Below, piece by piece: positions 17,019-26,311 of a stretch of 64,000 bases of DNA (position 1 is its first letter; each line of letters begins with the position of its first letter). The position numbers and the translations under genes are program-made. The stretch is from Devosia sp. FJ2-5-3. GTDB taxonomy: Bacteria; Pseudomonadota; Alphaproteobacteria; Rhizobiales; Devosiaceae. The stretch covers positions 2,948,501-3,012,500 of the forward strand of contig NZ_CP104007.1 of NCBI RefSeq assembly GCF_029201545.1. The letters run 5' to 3'. The notes under the pieces were generated by a model. That model had not been told where the DNA came from, did not search any database, and saw only the letters and a list, made by a program, of their open reading frames with translations.

Positions 17019-20000
17019 GGCCCTGCGGCGATCACCTCGACCGAGCCGGAGGCCGTGTTGGCCCGCAATTCGGGACGATACATGTCCTCCACATTGGCGC
17101 CAGGCAAGACGAACATCCCCGGCGACACGGCCCGCACCATATAGGCGGTCGTAAAAGTCTCGACCTCCGAATAGTAGCGGAAGGCGGCGACGAACTGGTC
17201 GGTGCGCGATTCCACATGGGTCGGCGTATTGAGCTTGAGCCAGTTGAAATCGGAGACGCCCTCGCCCGCGGAGAGGTTCGGGTTCTCGATCTCGAAGCCT
17301 GCCGGCAGCGGGTCGGCGATCACATATTGGCCCGATCCGAAATCGGTCGGCCGGACCGAAATCACCACCACAAGCCGCTCGTTCTGGGCGATCGGGGTCA
17401 TCTCGGGATCGACGCGCGAGCCGTCGGGCAGGAAATATTCCCGCTCGATGGTGAAGCCATTGCTGGTCGCCTCAGGCGCGACGGCGGGATATCCCGTCAC
17501 ACTCACCTTGGCCTCGGTCGCACTGGTGCCCTCGTTGACGAGTTCGAGCGTGGTAAAACCAGTTTGCTCGAAGCGGCGGTAGACCTGCCCCGTCAGGGCC
17601 TCGCCATCGAGGGTGATCGTGCCGTCGGCCGTGCCCTGCCCCAGCGCCGCTGCCGCCAGAAGCGTCCAGCTCTCCTCCTGGGTGGAGGTGTAGCGGGCCC
17701 GGTCCAGCATTTTCGCCAGCTGGTTGGTCAGCGCCAGCAGATCGACACCCTCGGCCCTGAATTCGGCCGCCAGCGCGATCACGCCTGCGGTGTCGCGCAG
17801 CTTACTGCCATAGTCGAGCCGGTAGCGCTTGGTGTTCTCCGGCTTGCCGAGGCTCTCCACCGCCGCGGCAAAGGCCCGATTGGCGCGTGTCTTGTCCCCG
17901 TAGAGCGCCAGCGCCGCACCCAGCTGGGCCTTGGCGAGAGGCGTCGCGAAGGCGTCGAGCCGCGCCTCGAAATAATAGCGCAGATCGCCCATCGCCACCC
18001 GGCCGGCCCGCGCCAGATCGTGCAGCGCATAGGCCACATCCTCGCCGCCATTGTCGAAATCGGCTGCGTAGGAGAGCTGGTTGGCGAGGTTGTCGAGCGC
18101 CATGCTCATGGCCTCTTCGGGCACTTTGTAGCCATTGGCCTTGGCCCGCAGCAGGAAGTCGGTGACGAAGCTGTCGAGCCAGAGGTCGCCGCCATCATAG
18201 GGCCCCCAGAGCCCGAACCCGCCCGCCGATGTCTGCTTGGCGAGCACATTGGTGATCGCGTCCGCCACCACCTGGTTGAGCTTGTCGTCTTCGGCCAGCC
18301 CGATCAGGCCGGCCACTTCGTTGAGGTAGAGCAGCGGCAGCGCCCGGCTCGAAACCTGTTCGGCGCAGCCATAGGGATAGCGGTCGAGCGACATCAGCAG
18401 GCCCGGCACGTCGAGTCGCGCCAGCGGGCCGACCGCAAGGGTCATCGTGCCGGTATCGGCGAGCAGGTCTTCAAAGCTCTCGACCCCGAGTTCGATCCGC
18501 TCGCCGGGCCCGATGGGAACGAGACGGCTCCGCGTCACCTGCGCGCTCACCGGGCGCACGCCCAGCAAGAGTTCCTTGGTCTGTTCCAGCCCGCCCGGCC
18601 CGGTAATGGTCAGCACCACCGGCCAATCGCCGATCTGCATGCCATTGAGCCGGAGGTCGAGTGCCGTCCTCTCACCCTCGCCCAGCTCGATTTCCGTGCT
18701 GGAAGCGGGTGTGGAAATGCCCTCGCCGGTCGAGAGCGCAACGCCATAGCTGCCCGCTTCGCCATCGACATTGTTGATCTCGACCAAGAGGCGAGATTCA
18801 TCGCCCACCCGCAGGAAGCGCGGCGGGCTCAGCGTCACGACCACCGGATCGCGCACGATGACGTCGGTCGATGCATGGCCGACGGCGCTATCGGTCCAGG
18901 CCATGGCCATGATCCGCACCGTGCCGGTAAAGTCCGGCATGTCGAAGCTGAGGCTCGCCTTGCCGTTCTCGTCCACCTCGACAATGCCCGAATGCTGGGC
19001 GACCAGCACGGTGATCGGCGGGGGCGTGCCGAGACGCGCGGTCTCGCCATCGCCGCCCGAGCGCAGTGCCCCGGCGAGCCCCTGATTGGGGTCGATCAGG
19101 GCGCCATAGAGGTCACGGATTTCCATGCCCAGCTGGCGCTGGCCGAAATAATACTCGTCCGGCGCCGGCACCTTGAAATTGGTGAGGTTGAGGATGCCGA
19201 GATCCACCGCCGCGACGGCCACATAGGCGGTCTCACCAGCGGCGACATTGCCCAGCGCCACTTCGACGGTGAAGCTTTCGCGCGGCAGTGTCACGTCCGG
19301 CGCCGAGAGGCTCACATCGAGCTTGCGCTCGCCGGGATCGATATCGGCGAAAGCCAGACCCAGCGCCCGTGATGGCATGCGCTTTTCGCTGGCGTCGGCC
19401 GGCCGGTAGAGGATGGCCGTCACATAGGCGCCCGGCCCCCAGGCCTCGGTCACCTGCAGCGGTACGGTCGTGCCCCCTTCGGGTACGTCCACCGCCTGCA
19501 TTTCGATGACGCGATTGTCGATCACCATTACCAGCGCGGTGCCCGCAAATTGCGGGTCGAGCTTGAGATTGGCGGTCTCGCCGATGCGATAGGCCGGCTT
19601 GTCGAGCGCCACCTGCAGCGTGTCCGGCGTATCCGAACCGGCATCGGCATAATAATAGCCGGCGTAGAATTCATAGCTCGACGAGGTCGGGTCAGAGCCG
19701 CTGCTTTCCACCTCGAGCCGGTAGAGGCCCCAATCGACATTGGCGCCAACAATGGCCGGTTTGCCTTCGCTGGTGTCGGCTTCGCCATTGGCCACGTCAC
19801 GCGTCGTGGTGATGGCTTCCCAGTTCCAGGTGCTGCCGTTGCGATACCATTGATAATTGGTCTCGATCCGCGACAGGGTCCAGTTCAGCCCCGTTTCGGC
19901 GACCGCCTCACCTTCGGGCGAAACGGCGATGATCTCGAACTCGGCCTTGCTGCCTTCGCCCAGGCCCGTCGCGTCGCTGAACACCGGCTTGATGCCGATG

Positions 20001-22510
20001 CGAATGCCATCAGCCAGAACCGGCCGCGTGATGCTGCGTTCCACCGAACGGCCGCTGGTATCGATCAGGCGCAGCAGGATCTGCGCTTCGAGCGGCTTGG
20101 TCGTCACCTGCGCTTCGGGCAGGGTCACCTCGGCAATGGCGTTGCCGGCCTCATCGGTCATGCCGACGAGACCAAGGGGCTCGCGACTGGTCTCGATGGC
20201 GTCGTCCAGCCGGCCGAACGTGTAGCCGGGGAATTCGGCCAGGGTCGTGCGCGGCCGCAGAATGGCATCGGCCTCGATCCGCAGATCGGGCGCGGTGGCG
20301 CCATAGAGATATTTGGCGGCGACATTGATCTCGTTGACCGCGCCGGCCTTGAATGGCCCCTCTTCCACCGGGCTTACCTCGAAGGCGAGGCGTTCGGGCT
20401 CGAAATCCTCAACAAGGAAGCTGGTGCGCGCCAGTGGTTCGGCATTGGGATCGGAATAGATGCGCAGCGTCCAGGAGCCCCTCATGGCCTCTGCCGCCAT
20501 GGGCAGGGCTGCAAAATAGCCACCCGCCCCTTCGTCATTGAGCAATTGACTGCTGGCGGTGACGCCATCGGGCCGCTCGATTTCGAGCGTCAGCGGCAGG
20601 CCGGTCACGGCATTGGCGCGCTCGTCGCGCAGCAGCGCGGTCAGATACACCGTTTCGCCCGGGCGATAGACGCCGCGTTCGGTGGTCGCGAAGAGGTCGA
20701 GCGGGCCCGGGGATGGCCGTCCCTCGACGCCGCGGTCAGTGAGATCGAAGGCGGGGCGGGAAAGGTTGAGGAAGGCGTAGTCGCCGTCCCCGGTCTCGGC
20801 CACCAGCAATTGCGGAGCCCGGCCGCCCTGCCCGCGAGCCAGGCCCGGTGCGAACACGGCACGGCCATCGTCATCGGTCGTGGCCTCGCCCAGGATTTCG
20901 TTGTTCACCGCCACGAGCCGGACCGTGGCCCCGGCAATGGGCTGAGCCGAACTCAGGCCGCGCACAAAGGCATGCACGCCATCGTCGCCGGCTATGGTCG
21001 TCAGCCCCAGATCGGTGACGATGAACCATTGCGTGGCCATATCCGACCAGTAATTCTCGTCGTCTTCGCCCTTCACCTTGGCGGTGATCACATAGGCGCC
21101 TGCACTAACCTCGCCCAGCACTTCGGCCACGGGGATGGCCGTCGTCATCAGCGCATTGGAATCGCCCTGCGCCAGATCGACTTCGCCGCTCCAGATCGCC
21201 TCGCCAAGCCGGTCGGCAATGTCTTCGGCACCATAAGGGGCGAGTCCGTTCTGGAAAATCCCATCCCGCACGGCCGTCGCAATGGAGCGGTCGCCGATAC
21301 GATAGATTTCGATTTCCGCCGTCTCGGCATTCACCGAGGTGATGGGCAGACCACCGCCCAGACCGGCTGGCATCACATAGGCATTATTGGCAAAGCCCAC
21401 GAAGGGGGTGCGGTCGGGAATATAGACACTGAGGTCCACATCCTTGCTCAGTTCCTCGCCATCGGCCGATTGCAGGCCGGCGCGGAACTTTATCGAATAG
21501 CGGTTGCCGTGCTGCAGTCCTTCGATACAAATCTGCTCGTGCTCGGTTTCGACCGAAGCCTGCGGCGCATTGGCGACGGAGACGAAGGCCGAAAGATCGG
21601 TGCTGCCGAGCGGATTGGAGAAGACGACGCAGACCCGCGGGGCGGCCGGTTCGGCATCCACCACATGGTCGGTAATGCGGAAGCCGTGCTGGGCCACCAC
21701 TGTGTCCAGATAGTCTTCCAGCACCGCGTCCGGCAACAGCGCCAGGCTCAGGCGGTAGGTGGCGATGGCTTCCCGCCACATCTGGCGATATTCGATGCCA
21801 TTGGCGAGGGCCCGCAGCGCCATTGCGCGCGCATCCGGTTCGGTGGAGCGCAGGAAGGCATTCATGGCAGCTGCCGTGGCCACCTGCCCCATTTCGGAGC
21901 TGTTGTCGCCCGTCGACTGGCCCTTGACCGCGTCGGCGCGGCGCAATGCGGCCTCGGCAAGCGCCTGCCACACCTCGGGATCGTTGGCGTTGATGGCGAG
22001 GGCTTGGCGATAGGCCACCACGGCGCCGGCATAATTGTCCGCGGCCGCTTCCTCGTCACCCGAGGCAACGAGGTCGGCATAAACGGCCTTGGGAGCCGGC
22101 GCGTCGGTCTGCGGCAGGTCGTTGGCAAAGCGCTTCGCCTGGTCGACCAGCGCCTGCGCCGGGAATGGCAATTCGGAATGACGCGTCGCCTCGATGACGG
22201 CCGGCGATGGCGCCCGGGTCACGCGCCCTGAGATCGCTCCGTTGAACGCGGCCTCATCGCCGACGCCGCCTTTGAGGAAGCACCATTTCGACTTATCGTT
22301 GAAGGTGAAGGCGCGACAGATATTGTCCTCGGCGCATTGCGCCCGGCAGGCTTCGAGGTCGGTATTTTTGAGGATCGAATAGTCGAACCCGGGGAGGTCG
22401 GTGTTTTCCAGCAGGGTGATCTTGGTCTGCGCAGTGGCCGACCCGATCAGCGCCAGGCCGATCAGCATTGCGGCCGCGAAATTCCGTACGGCGCCAAATC
22501 CAGCCAGCAT
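17015..22510 (-). CDS. Bacterial alpha-2-macroglobulin (YfhM type) with N-terminal PAN domain
   Basis: 1831 aa. A signal peptide (AAAMLIGLALIGSATAQ) is followed by a PAN/Apple domain (~30-90, with CRAQCAEDNICRAFTF), then macroglobulin-like domains and the thioester domain. The thioester motif is YPYGCAEQ with Cys1382, so a reactive Cys-Gln bond is expected. After it come the alpha/alpha toroid repeats and the receptor-like C-terminal domain. These proteins trap attacking proteases in the periplasm. The 'G..CxEQ' motif is intact, unlike thioester-less MagD-type paralogues. Length is above E. coli YfhM (about 1650), mainly from the PAN domain and added N-terminal segments. First gene of an operon with pbpC. 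Confidence 0.93.
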   Translation of the reverse strand: MLAGFGAVRNFAAAMLIGLALIGSATAQTKITLLENTDLPGFDYSILKNTDLEACRAQCAEDNICRAFTFNDKSKWCFLKGGVGDEAAFNGAISGRVTRAPSPAVIEATRHSELPFPAQALVDQAKRFANDLPQTDAPAPKAVYADLVASGDEEAAADNYAGAVVAYRQALAINANDPEVWQALAEAALRRADAVKGQSTGDNSSEMGQVATAAAMNAFLRSTEPDARAMALRALANGIEYRQMWREAIATYRLSLALLPDAVLEDYLDTVVAQHGFRITDHVVDAEPAAPRVCVVFSNPLGSTDLSAFVSVANAPQASVETEHEQICIEGLQHGNRYSIKFRAGLQSADGEELSKDVDLSVYIPDRTPFVGFANNAYVMPAGLGGGLPITSVNAETAEIEIYRIGDRSIATAVRDGIFQNGLAPYGAEDIADRLGEAIWSGEVDLAQGDSNALMTTAIPVAEVLGEVSAGAYVITAKVKGEDDENYWSDMATQWFIVTDLGLTTIAGDDGVHAFVRGLSSAQPIAGATVRLVAVNNEILGEATTDDDGRAVFAPGLARGQGGRAPQLLVAETGDGDYAFLNLSRPAFDLTDRGVEGRPSPGPLDLFATTERGVYRPGETVYLTALLRDERANAVTGLPLTLEIERPDGVTASSQLLNDEGAGGYFAALPMAAEAMRGSWTLRIYSDPNAEPLARTSFLVEDFEPERLAFEVSPVEEGPFKAGAVNEINVAAKYLYGATAPDLRIEADAILRPRTTLAEFPGYTFGRLDDAIETSREPLGLVGMTDEAGNAIAEVTLPEAQVTTKPLEAQILLRLIDTSGRSVERSITRPVLADGIRIGIKPVFSDATGLGEGSKAEFEIIAVSPEGEAVAETGLNWTLSRIETNYQWYRNGSTWNWEAITTTRDVANGEADTSEGKPAIVGANVDWGLYRLEVESSGSDPTSSSYEFYAGYYYADAGSDTPDTLQVALDKPAYRIGETANLKLDPQFAGTALVMVIDNRVIEMQAVDVPEGGTTVPLQVTEAWGPGAYVTAILYRPADASEKRMPSRALGLAFADIDPGERKLDVSLSAPDVTLPRESFTVEVALGNVAAGETAYVAVAAVDLGILNLTNFKVPAPDEYYFGQRQLGMEIRDLYGALIDPNQGLAGALRSGGDGETARLGTPPPITVLVAQHSGIVEVDENGKASLSFDMPDFTGTVRIMAMAWTDSAVGHASTDVIVRDPVVVTLSPPRFLRVGDESRLLVEINNVDGEAGSYGVALSTGEGISTPASSTEIELGEGERTALDLRLNGMQIGDWPVVLTITGPGGLEQTKELLLGVRPVSAQVTRSRLVPIGPGERIELGVESFEDLLADTGTMTLAVGPLARLDVPGLLMSLDRYPYGCAEQVSSRALPLLYLNEVAGLIGLAEDDKLNQVVADAITNVLAKQTSAGGFGLWGPYDGGDLWLDSFVTDFLLRAKANGYKVPEEAMSMALDNLANQLSYAADFDNGGEDVAYALHDLARAGRVAMGDLRYYFEARLDAFATPLAKAQLGAALALYGDKTRANRAFAAAVESLGKPENTKRYRLDYGSKLRDTAGVIALAAEFRAEGVDLLALTNQLAKMLDRARYTSTQEESWTLLAAAALGQGTADGTITLDGEALTGQVYRRFEQTGFTTLELVNEGTSATEAKVSVTGYPAVAPEATSNGFTIEREYFLPDGSRVDPEMTPIAQNERLVVVISVRPTDFGSGQYVIADPLPAGFEIENPNLSAGEGVSDFNWLKLNTPTHVESRTDQFVAAFRYYSEVETFTTAYMVRAVSPGMFVLPGANVEDMYRPELRANTASGSVEVIAAGP

Positions 22511-22642
22511 GCTGTCCTCCCCTGAACTGCTCGCTGCATATCAATGCCATGGTGCGATAGAAATCAAGCAGAGTTGGAGCGCGGTCGTGGGCCAATTTAC
22601 CGTTCGGCCCAACGCGTCCACTATCAGCGGCCCATTTCACAT

Positions 22643-22675
22643 TTGAGGCGTCTCAATGCTAACCGTCTGTTAGCA
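22643..22675. promoter_or_regulatory. Two adjoining palindromes in a divergent promoter region
   Basis: TTGAG-GCGT-CTCAA (22643-22656) is followed directly, without a gap, by TGCTAAC-CGTCT-GTTAGCA (22657-22675). Both have perfect arms. They lie between the alpha-2-macroglobulin start (22510, minus) and the C39-like gene (22720, plus). The second has the size and shape of a TetR-type operator. Confidence 0.55.
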
Positions 22676-22719
22676 CTAGACCACGAAATGCTACGCGCGC
22701 CCAATCAAGGAGCGGCCCG

Positions 22720-23118
22720 TTGACCCGACCCAGTCCAGACCAAATCCGCCTGCCCTTCGTCACCCAGCGCCCGCTTGAAGATGGCTGCGGCGCCAGCGTC
22801 CTGCAGATGTTGACCGGCAGGCCGCTTGGCGAGATAGAAGCCCATTTCGGTTGGAAAGACGGGGAGTTACGCCGCTCGACCTGGGACGACATCATCCGCA
22901 TCCTGCCCCGGTTCGGCTGGCGGTTCGCTGCGCGGCAGGCAGTCGAAAGCTGGGACGACGTCCAGGGCCTCGCCGTCATGCATGTCCACGATGACCACTT
23001 CATGCTCTATGATGCCGACAACAGGGTTTTTTACGATCCCTGGGAGTTCGAGGGCCCATCCCTTTCCACAAACCGCAAGCCGATCAGCACCTTAGCGATC
23101 TGGAAGCCAGAAGACTGA
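22720..23118 (+). CDS. Small C39-like (papain-fold) cysteine peptidase domain protein
   Basis: 132 aa from a TTG start at 22720, chosen because AGGAG lies nine bases before it. A papain-like triad can be read: C23 in LEDGCGASVLQMLTG, H93 in DDHFMLYDAD and D106 in FYDPWEFEG. This matches the order and spacing in C39-like peptidases. There is no signal peptide or transporter domain, so it is a stand-alone cytoplasmic protein. It could be a peptidase, an amide hydrolase or a non-catalytic relative. The next small gene follows 61 bp later in the same direction. Confidence 0.68.
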   Translation: MTRPSPDQIRLPFVTQRPLEDGCGASVLQMLTGRPLGEIEAHFGWKDGELRRSTWDDIIRILPRFGWRFAARQAVESWDDVQGLAVMHVHDDHFMLYDADNRVFYDPWEFEGPSLSTNRKPISTLAIWKPED

Positions 23119-23179
23119 GCTTATCCCCGGGCAACGAATATCGCTTAAGATCATTGCCATCCGCGTGAAGGAGACCAAG

Positions 23180-23485
23180 ATGAACACAGCCAATCTTCAG
23201 CTCGAAGGCCTGCTCATGGCCATCGCCTCCATCAATAAGACACTCGTTTCAAAAGGGATTTTGACGGCAGATGAGATCGAAAAGGCGCTCGCCACGTCAG
23301 AGCAGCTGGTCATCGGCGATGAACGGGCCACCGAGGAGCTTTCGCCCGCCAATCGCGACGCCATCGCCTTTCCGATCCGGCTCCTCCGGCTCGCCAACCG
23401 CGGCGACGCCGACGCGTCCGCAAGCTTTTCCCAACTCACCAAAATGGTCGGGGAAACCAAAGACCGTTACAACGATCAGCTCTAA
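23180..23485 (+). CDS. Small conserved-looking protein of unknown function
   Basis: 101 aa from ATG 23180, fixed by AAGGAG seven bases upstream (a GTG at 23165 is less likely). The protein starts MNTANLQLEGLLMAIASINK, is mostly helical and soluble, and has no signal peptide or cysteine. I do not recognise a family with certainty; the pattern 'LEGLLxAIxxINxxLVxKGIL' is shared by small proteins of Rhizobiales in my reading. It ends four bases inside the convergent histidine-kinase gene. Confidence 0.7.
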   Translation: MNTANLQLEGLLMAIASINKTLVSKGILTADEIEKALATSEQLVIGDERATEELSPANRDAIAFPIRLLRLANRGDADASASFSQLTKMVGETKDRYNDQL

Positions 23486-24561
23486 GCCTCTCTGGCGCCC
23501 AGATTTTTTGCGACTGACGCCAAGGCCTCCGATGGACGCTGAGAGATCATTTCGGTCAGCGGCGCCTTGAGCGTCCAGCGGATATAATCCGCGCCGCGGT
23601 CGATAAATGCTTCTCCGCGAAGGGAAAAAGGCACCGCACGTTCCAGAACGACCGAGCCGAACCCCCGGCGCGCACTGTCATCCGGAACGGCCACCGCACT
23701 TCCGGTCATCTCGCTCCAGCAGAGTTCGACGAAGTCCTCGCCGTCGCTGGGGAAAATCTTCCACTCGATGACGATTTGTCCTTGGCCGCGCCCCAGCACA
23801 CCATACTTGACCGAGTTCGTCCCAAGCTCGTGCATGGCCATGCCAAGGTGTTGAACTGCATTGGAATTTAGCGTGACTGGCGGCCCCAGCGTGACCACTT
23901 TGTGCTCATTGCCGAAGGCCCCAAGCTGCTGTTCAATCAACTCGGCAAGGCTCGCGCCGCTCCAACCGGAATTGACGAGGAGGTCCTGCGAGCGTGCCAG
24001 GGCCAGGATCCGGTCGCGAAGCTGCTGTTCGAAATGCTGGGGCGACTGAGATCGGTTGCTGGTTTCACGAATGATGGAAAGAATCACCGCATACTGGTTC
24101 TTGACGCGATGATTGACCTCTTGAAGCAAAAGGCGAATTCGCCGTTCCGCCTCCTTGGTTTGGGTGATGTCCCGTGCGATCTTCGACGCCCCGACAATGC
24201 TGCCATCGGCATGTCTGATGGGTGATATGGTCAGCGAAACATCGATCCGGGTGCCATCCTTGCGCAAGCGAACGGTCTCAAAACTCTCGACGCGTTCCCC
24301 CCGCCGGATGCGCGCAATGATCTCCGCTTCCTCGTTCTGCAGATGGTGAGGGATCAACATGACCACCGATTTGCCCACCGCCTCCTCGGCGGTATAGCCG
24401 AACATGCGTTCGGCGGCGGCGTTCCAGGTCTGGATGATGCTATCGAGGTTCTTGCTGATGATTGCATCGAAGGAACTGTCGACGATTGCCGCCAGGAGAT
24501 AGGCGGTATGATCATCCGCAGAAATATTATTGCTGGGCGGCACGGGGGTCTGCGGGAACAT
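23482..24561 (-). CDS. PAS-containing HWE-family sensor histidine kinase
   Basis: 359 aa, no transmembrane segment. A PAS domain spans residues ~22-140 (IVDSSFDAIISKNLDSIIQ, the GYTAEEAVGK and KDGTRIDVSLTISPI signatures). The dimerisation helix holds phospho-acceptor H151 in LLQEVNHRVKNQYAV. The HWE features are visible: AMHELGTNSVKYGVLG in the N-box and a WxE in LCWSEMTGS. Such soluble kinases answer light, redox or other internal cues and often feed stress responses in Alphaproteobacteria. No partner gene is adjacent; a lone receiver domain lies 1.3 kb away on the other strand. Confidence 0.92.
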   Translation of the reverse strand: MFPQTPVPPSNNISADDHTAYLLAAIVDSSFDAIISKNLDSIIQTWNAAAERMFGYTAEEAVGKSVVMLIPHHLQNEEAEIIARIRRGERVESFETVRLRKDGTRIDVSLTISPIRHADGSIVGASKIARDITQTKEAERRIRLLLQEVNHRVKNQYAVILSIIRETSNRSQSPQHFEQQLRDRILALARSQDLLVNSGWSGASLAELIEQQLGAFGNEHKVVTLGPPVTLNSNAVQHLGMAMHELGTNSVKYGVLGRGQGQIVIEWKIFPSDGEDFVELCWSEMTGSAVAVPDDSARRGFGSVVLERAVPFSLRGEAFIDRGADYIRWTLKAPLTEMISQRPSEALASVAKNLGAREA

Positions 24562-24714
24562 TTCTACCTAACTGGCTGACATCAACCATACACAGCATTT
24601 TTATTGCCCCGAAAACAATCATTTCCCGTGCGCAAAATTGGCTTGCCATTCCGGAGCATTGGCAACCTCACAACGGGCCGGACGTTACTGCCTGGAACAA
24701 GCAGCGAGGCCGAA

Positions 24715-24843
24715 ATGCAGGAAAATCATGATTCTGGCGCAGACTTCATCGAAGGCTTTGCCCTGATTGCAGGCGCACTCTGGGTCGGTGGTGCGGCCTT
24801 CTTTCTAATTCTGGCATCGATAGGAAGAGGGATGCTCGGGTAA
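24715..24843 (+). CDS. Possible 42-residue single-span membrane protein
   Basis: ATG 24715 with GAGG nine bases upstream opens a 42-codon frame. The peptide MQENHDSGADFIEGFALIAG... has one strong hydrophobic helix (residues ~11-37) and a short charged tail. It sits in the 552-bp gap between the kinase and the DUF6766 gene. No other gene is seen there. The evidence is a good ribosome-binding site and a clean helix only. Confidence 0.42.
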   Translation: MQENHDSGADFIEGFALIAGALWVGGAAFFLILASIGRGMLG

Positions 24844-25113
24844 AATATTGATGGAACTCTAGGCAGGCTTTCCGTCGGAACATCGTCAAATGATTCAGCC
24901 TGGATTTCACTTCGAGCACCAGGACACACATCCGTAGAGCAATGCGCGATGGACCACGCGCTTACGGTTAAGTCGCGAACGCTGAGAAGGTTGCATAGAA
25001 AGTACGCGTCTGACGTCTGTTTCGCGGCCGACACTTGGGGAGGACGGCGCATATAGCCGTCCCTCGGCGGTTATCACCCGTGCTTTTTCCCGGAGGTTTT
25101 GAGGTTCGTCGTC

Positions 25114-25770
25114 ATGTTTTTCCGAAACAACGGCCTGACAATCGCCCTTATGCTGGCATTCTTCATGTGCCTCGTTGGCATGGCTCTATCCGGCTGGCTT
25201 GCCAATAATGAACTCCTCGCGGAGCACCACCGTCCCGTTCTGGGCCTGTTCAGCTATCTGACGTCGCCAGAATTCCAGTCGGCCCTGTTCGAAAATTGGG
25301 AGAGCGAATTTCTCCAGATGGCAGCCTATGTGTTGCTCACAGCAATGCTTTTTCAAAAAGGTTCGGCGGAATCGCGCGATCCGGACGCGGCCAGCGATGA
25401 GGCAGAGGATGGCCCGTCCAACAGAGTACGTCCGGATTCCCCATGGCCGGTCAGAGCGGGGGGGCTGATCGGATACCTCTACTCCTATTCTCTCGGAACC
25501 GCGCTTTTTGGGCTTTTCGTGATGTCCTTCGTTCTGCACTGGACCGGCAGCGCCGCTGCAGCGAACGCCGAGGCAGCGCTGCACAATATGCCGGAGGTCT
25601 CGCTCTGGGAACATTTGACCAGTTCGCAATTGTGGTTCGAATCCTTCCAGAACTGGCAATCGGAATTCCTGGCGACAGCTGCGCTGGTTGTCCTTTCCAT
25701 ATTCCTTCGTCATCGCGGTTCACCCGAGTCCAAGCCTGTCGCGGCGCCGCATCATCAGACCGGCGGATAA
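25114..25770 (+). CDS. DUF6766-like membrane protein with internal duplication
   Basis: 218 aa from ATG 25114 (GAGG nine bases upstream). Two homologous halves each carry two hydrophobic segments. The first has FENWESEFLQMAAYVLL, the second FQNWQSEFLATAALVVL; each half also has an earlier LTS(P/S) step before this motif, and each ends in a short charged tail (KGSAESRDPD and RGSPESKPV). The halves are joined by a hydrophilic linker (~residues 90-120). The pattern NW(E/Q)SEFL with hydrophobic flanks is characteristic of DUF6766 proteins. Function unknown. Confidence 0.72.
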   Translation: MFFRNNGLTIALMLAFFMCLVGMALSGWLANNELLAEHHRPVLGLFSYLTSPEFQSALFENWESEFLQMAAYVLLTAMLFQKGSAESRDPDAASDEAEDGPSNRVRPDSPWPVRAGGLIGYLYSYSLGTALFGLFVMSFVLHWTGSAAAANAEAALHNMPEVSLWEHLTSSQLWFESFQNWQSEFLATAALVVLSIFLRHRGSPESKPVAAPHHQTGG

Positions 25771-25822
25771 TCGCACCGTCGTCTGCCCTTCGACCCTCTA
25801 CTTAACCTATGTTAGCGCATCA

Positions 25823-26245
25823 ATGCCGGACGTCGGTATGGTGGGCGAATCGTCGTGGTGTGCGGTGAGTGTCGTGTCCTCAGTTACAGACGTCAGAATT
25901 TTGATCTGCGAAGATGAGTATCTGCTCGCAAGCAGTCTTGCGTCCGACTTCGAGGCACGGGGCGTACAGGTCTTGGCAATCGTCGCACAGGTGGCAGAGG
26001 GTGTCGCCTTGCTGGACGAGTTGGTCGACGCGGGACTAAACGCAGCAATTATCGATATTCAACTGATAGACGGCCCCGCCTTCCCCTTGGTCGAGCGCCT
26101 CCGTGAGAAGTCCATTTCGGTTGTGTTTTTCAGCGGATATTCGGCCCGCGATTTGCCGGAGAAATATCGCGACTTTCCGGTTGTGACAAAGCCGGGAAAC
26201 ATAGATGAACTGATGCAAGCGCTGGCGCTGGCAATCACCGTCTGA
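25823..26245 (+). CDS. Single-domain response regulator receiver protein
   Basis: 140 aa if started at ATG 25823; GTG 25865 or 25874 would give a more typical length (about 125) and none has a clear ribosome-binding site. The CheY-like core runs from VRILICEDEYLLASSL (acidic pocket ED) through LNAAIIDIQLIDG (phospho-acceptor Asp) to FFSGYSA and VVTKPG (switch Ser and Lys). No output domain follows, so it probably shuttles a phosphate or acts by protein contact. Similar lone receivers pair with HWE kinases in Alphaproteobacteria, and one such kinase lies 1.3 kb upstream. Confidence 0.85.
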   Translation: MPDVGMVGESSWCAVSVVSSVTDVRILICEDEYLLASSLASDFEARGVQVLAIVAQVAEGVALLDELVDAGLNAAIIDIQLIDGPAFPLVERLREKSISVVFFSGYSARDLPEKYRDFPVVTKPGNIDELMQALALAITV

Positions 26246-26311
26246 CGCCTGACCCGCGACTTCCACGTCGCGGGCCGCAAGAGTTTTGGTGCTGAACCGG
26301 AAATGCGAGCG

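Noticed and set aside
15693..17144. Long open frame on the + strand opposite pbpC (over 480 codons)
   Set aside because: Arg/His-rich translation with no domain motifs; it is the antisense shadow of the GC-rich pbpC gene, whose catalytic motifs are all intact.
17000..22231. Two very long + strand open frames opposite the alpha-2-macroglobulin gene
   Set aside because: Low-complexity His/Arg/Gly-rich translations without family motifs. Codon bias of the minus-strand gene explains them.
24844..25113. Minus-strand small gene in the gap before the DUF6766 gene
   Set aside because: Frames of 60-108 codons lack ribosome-binding sites and recognisable features.
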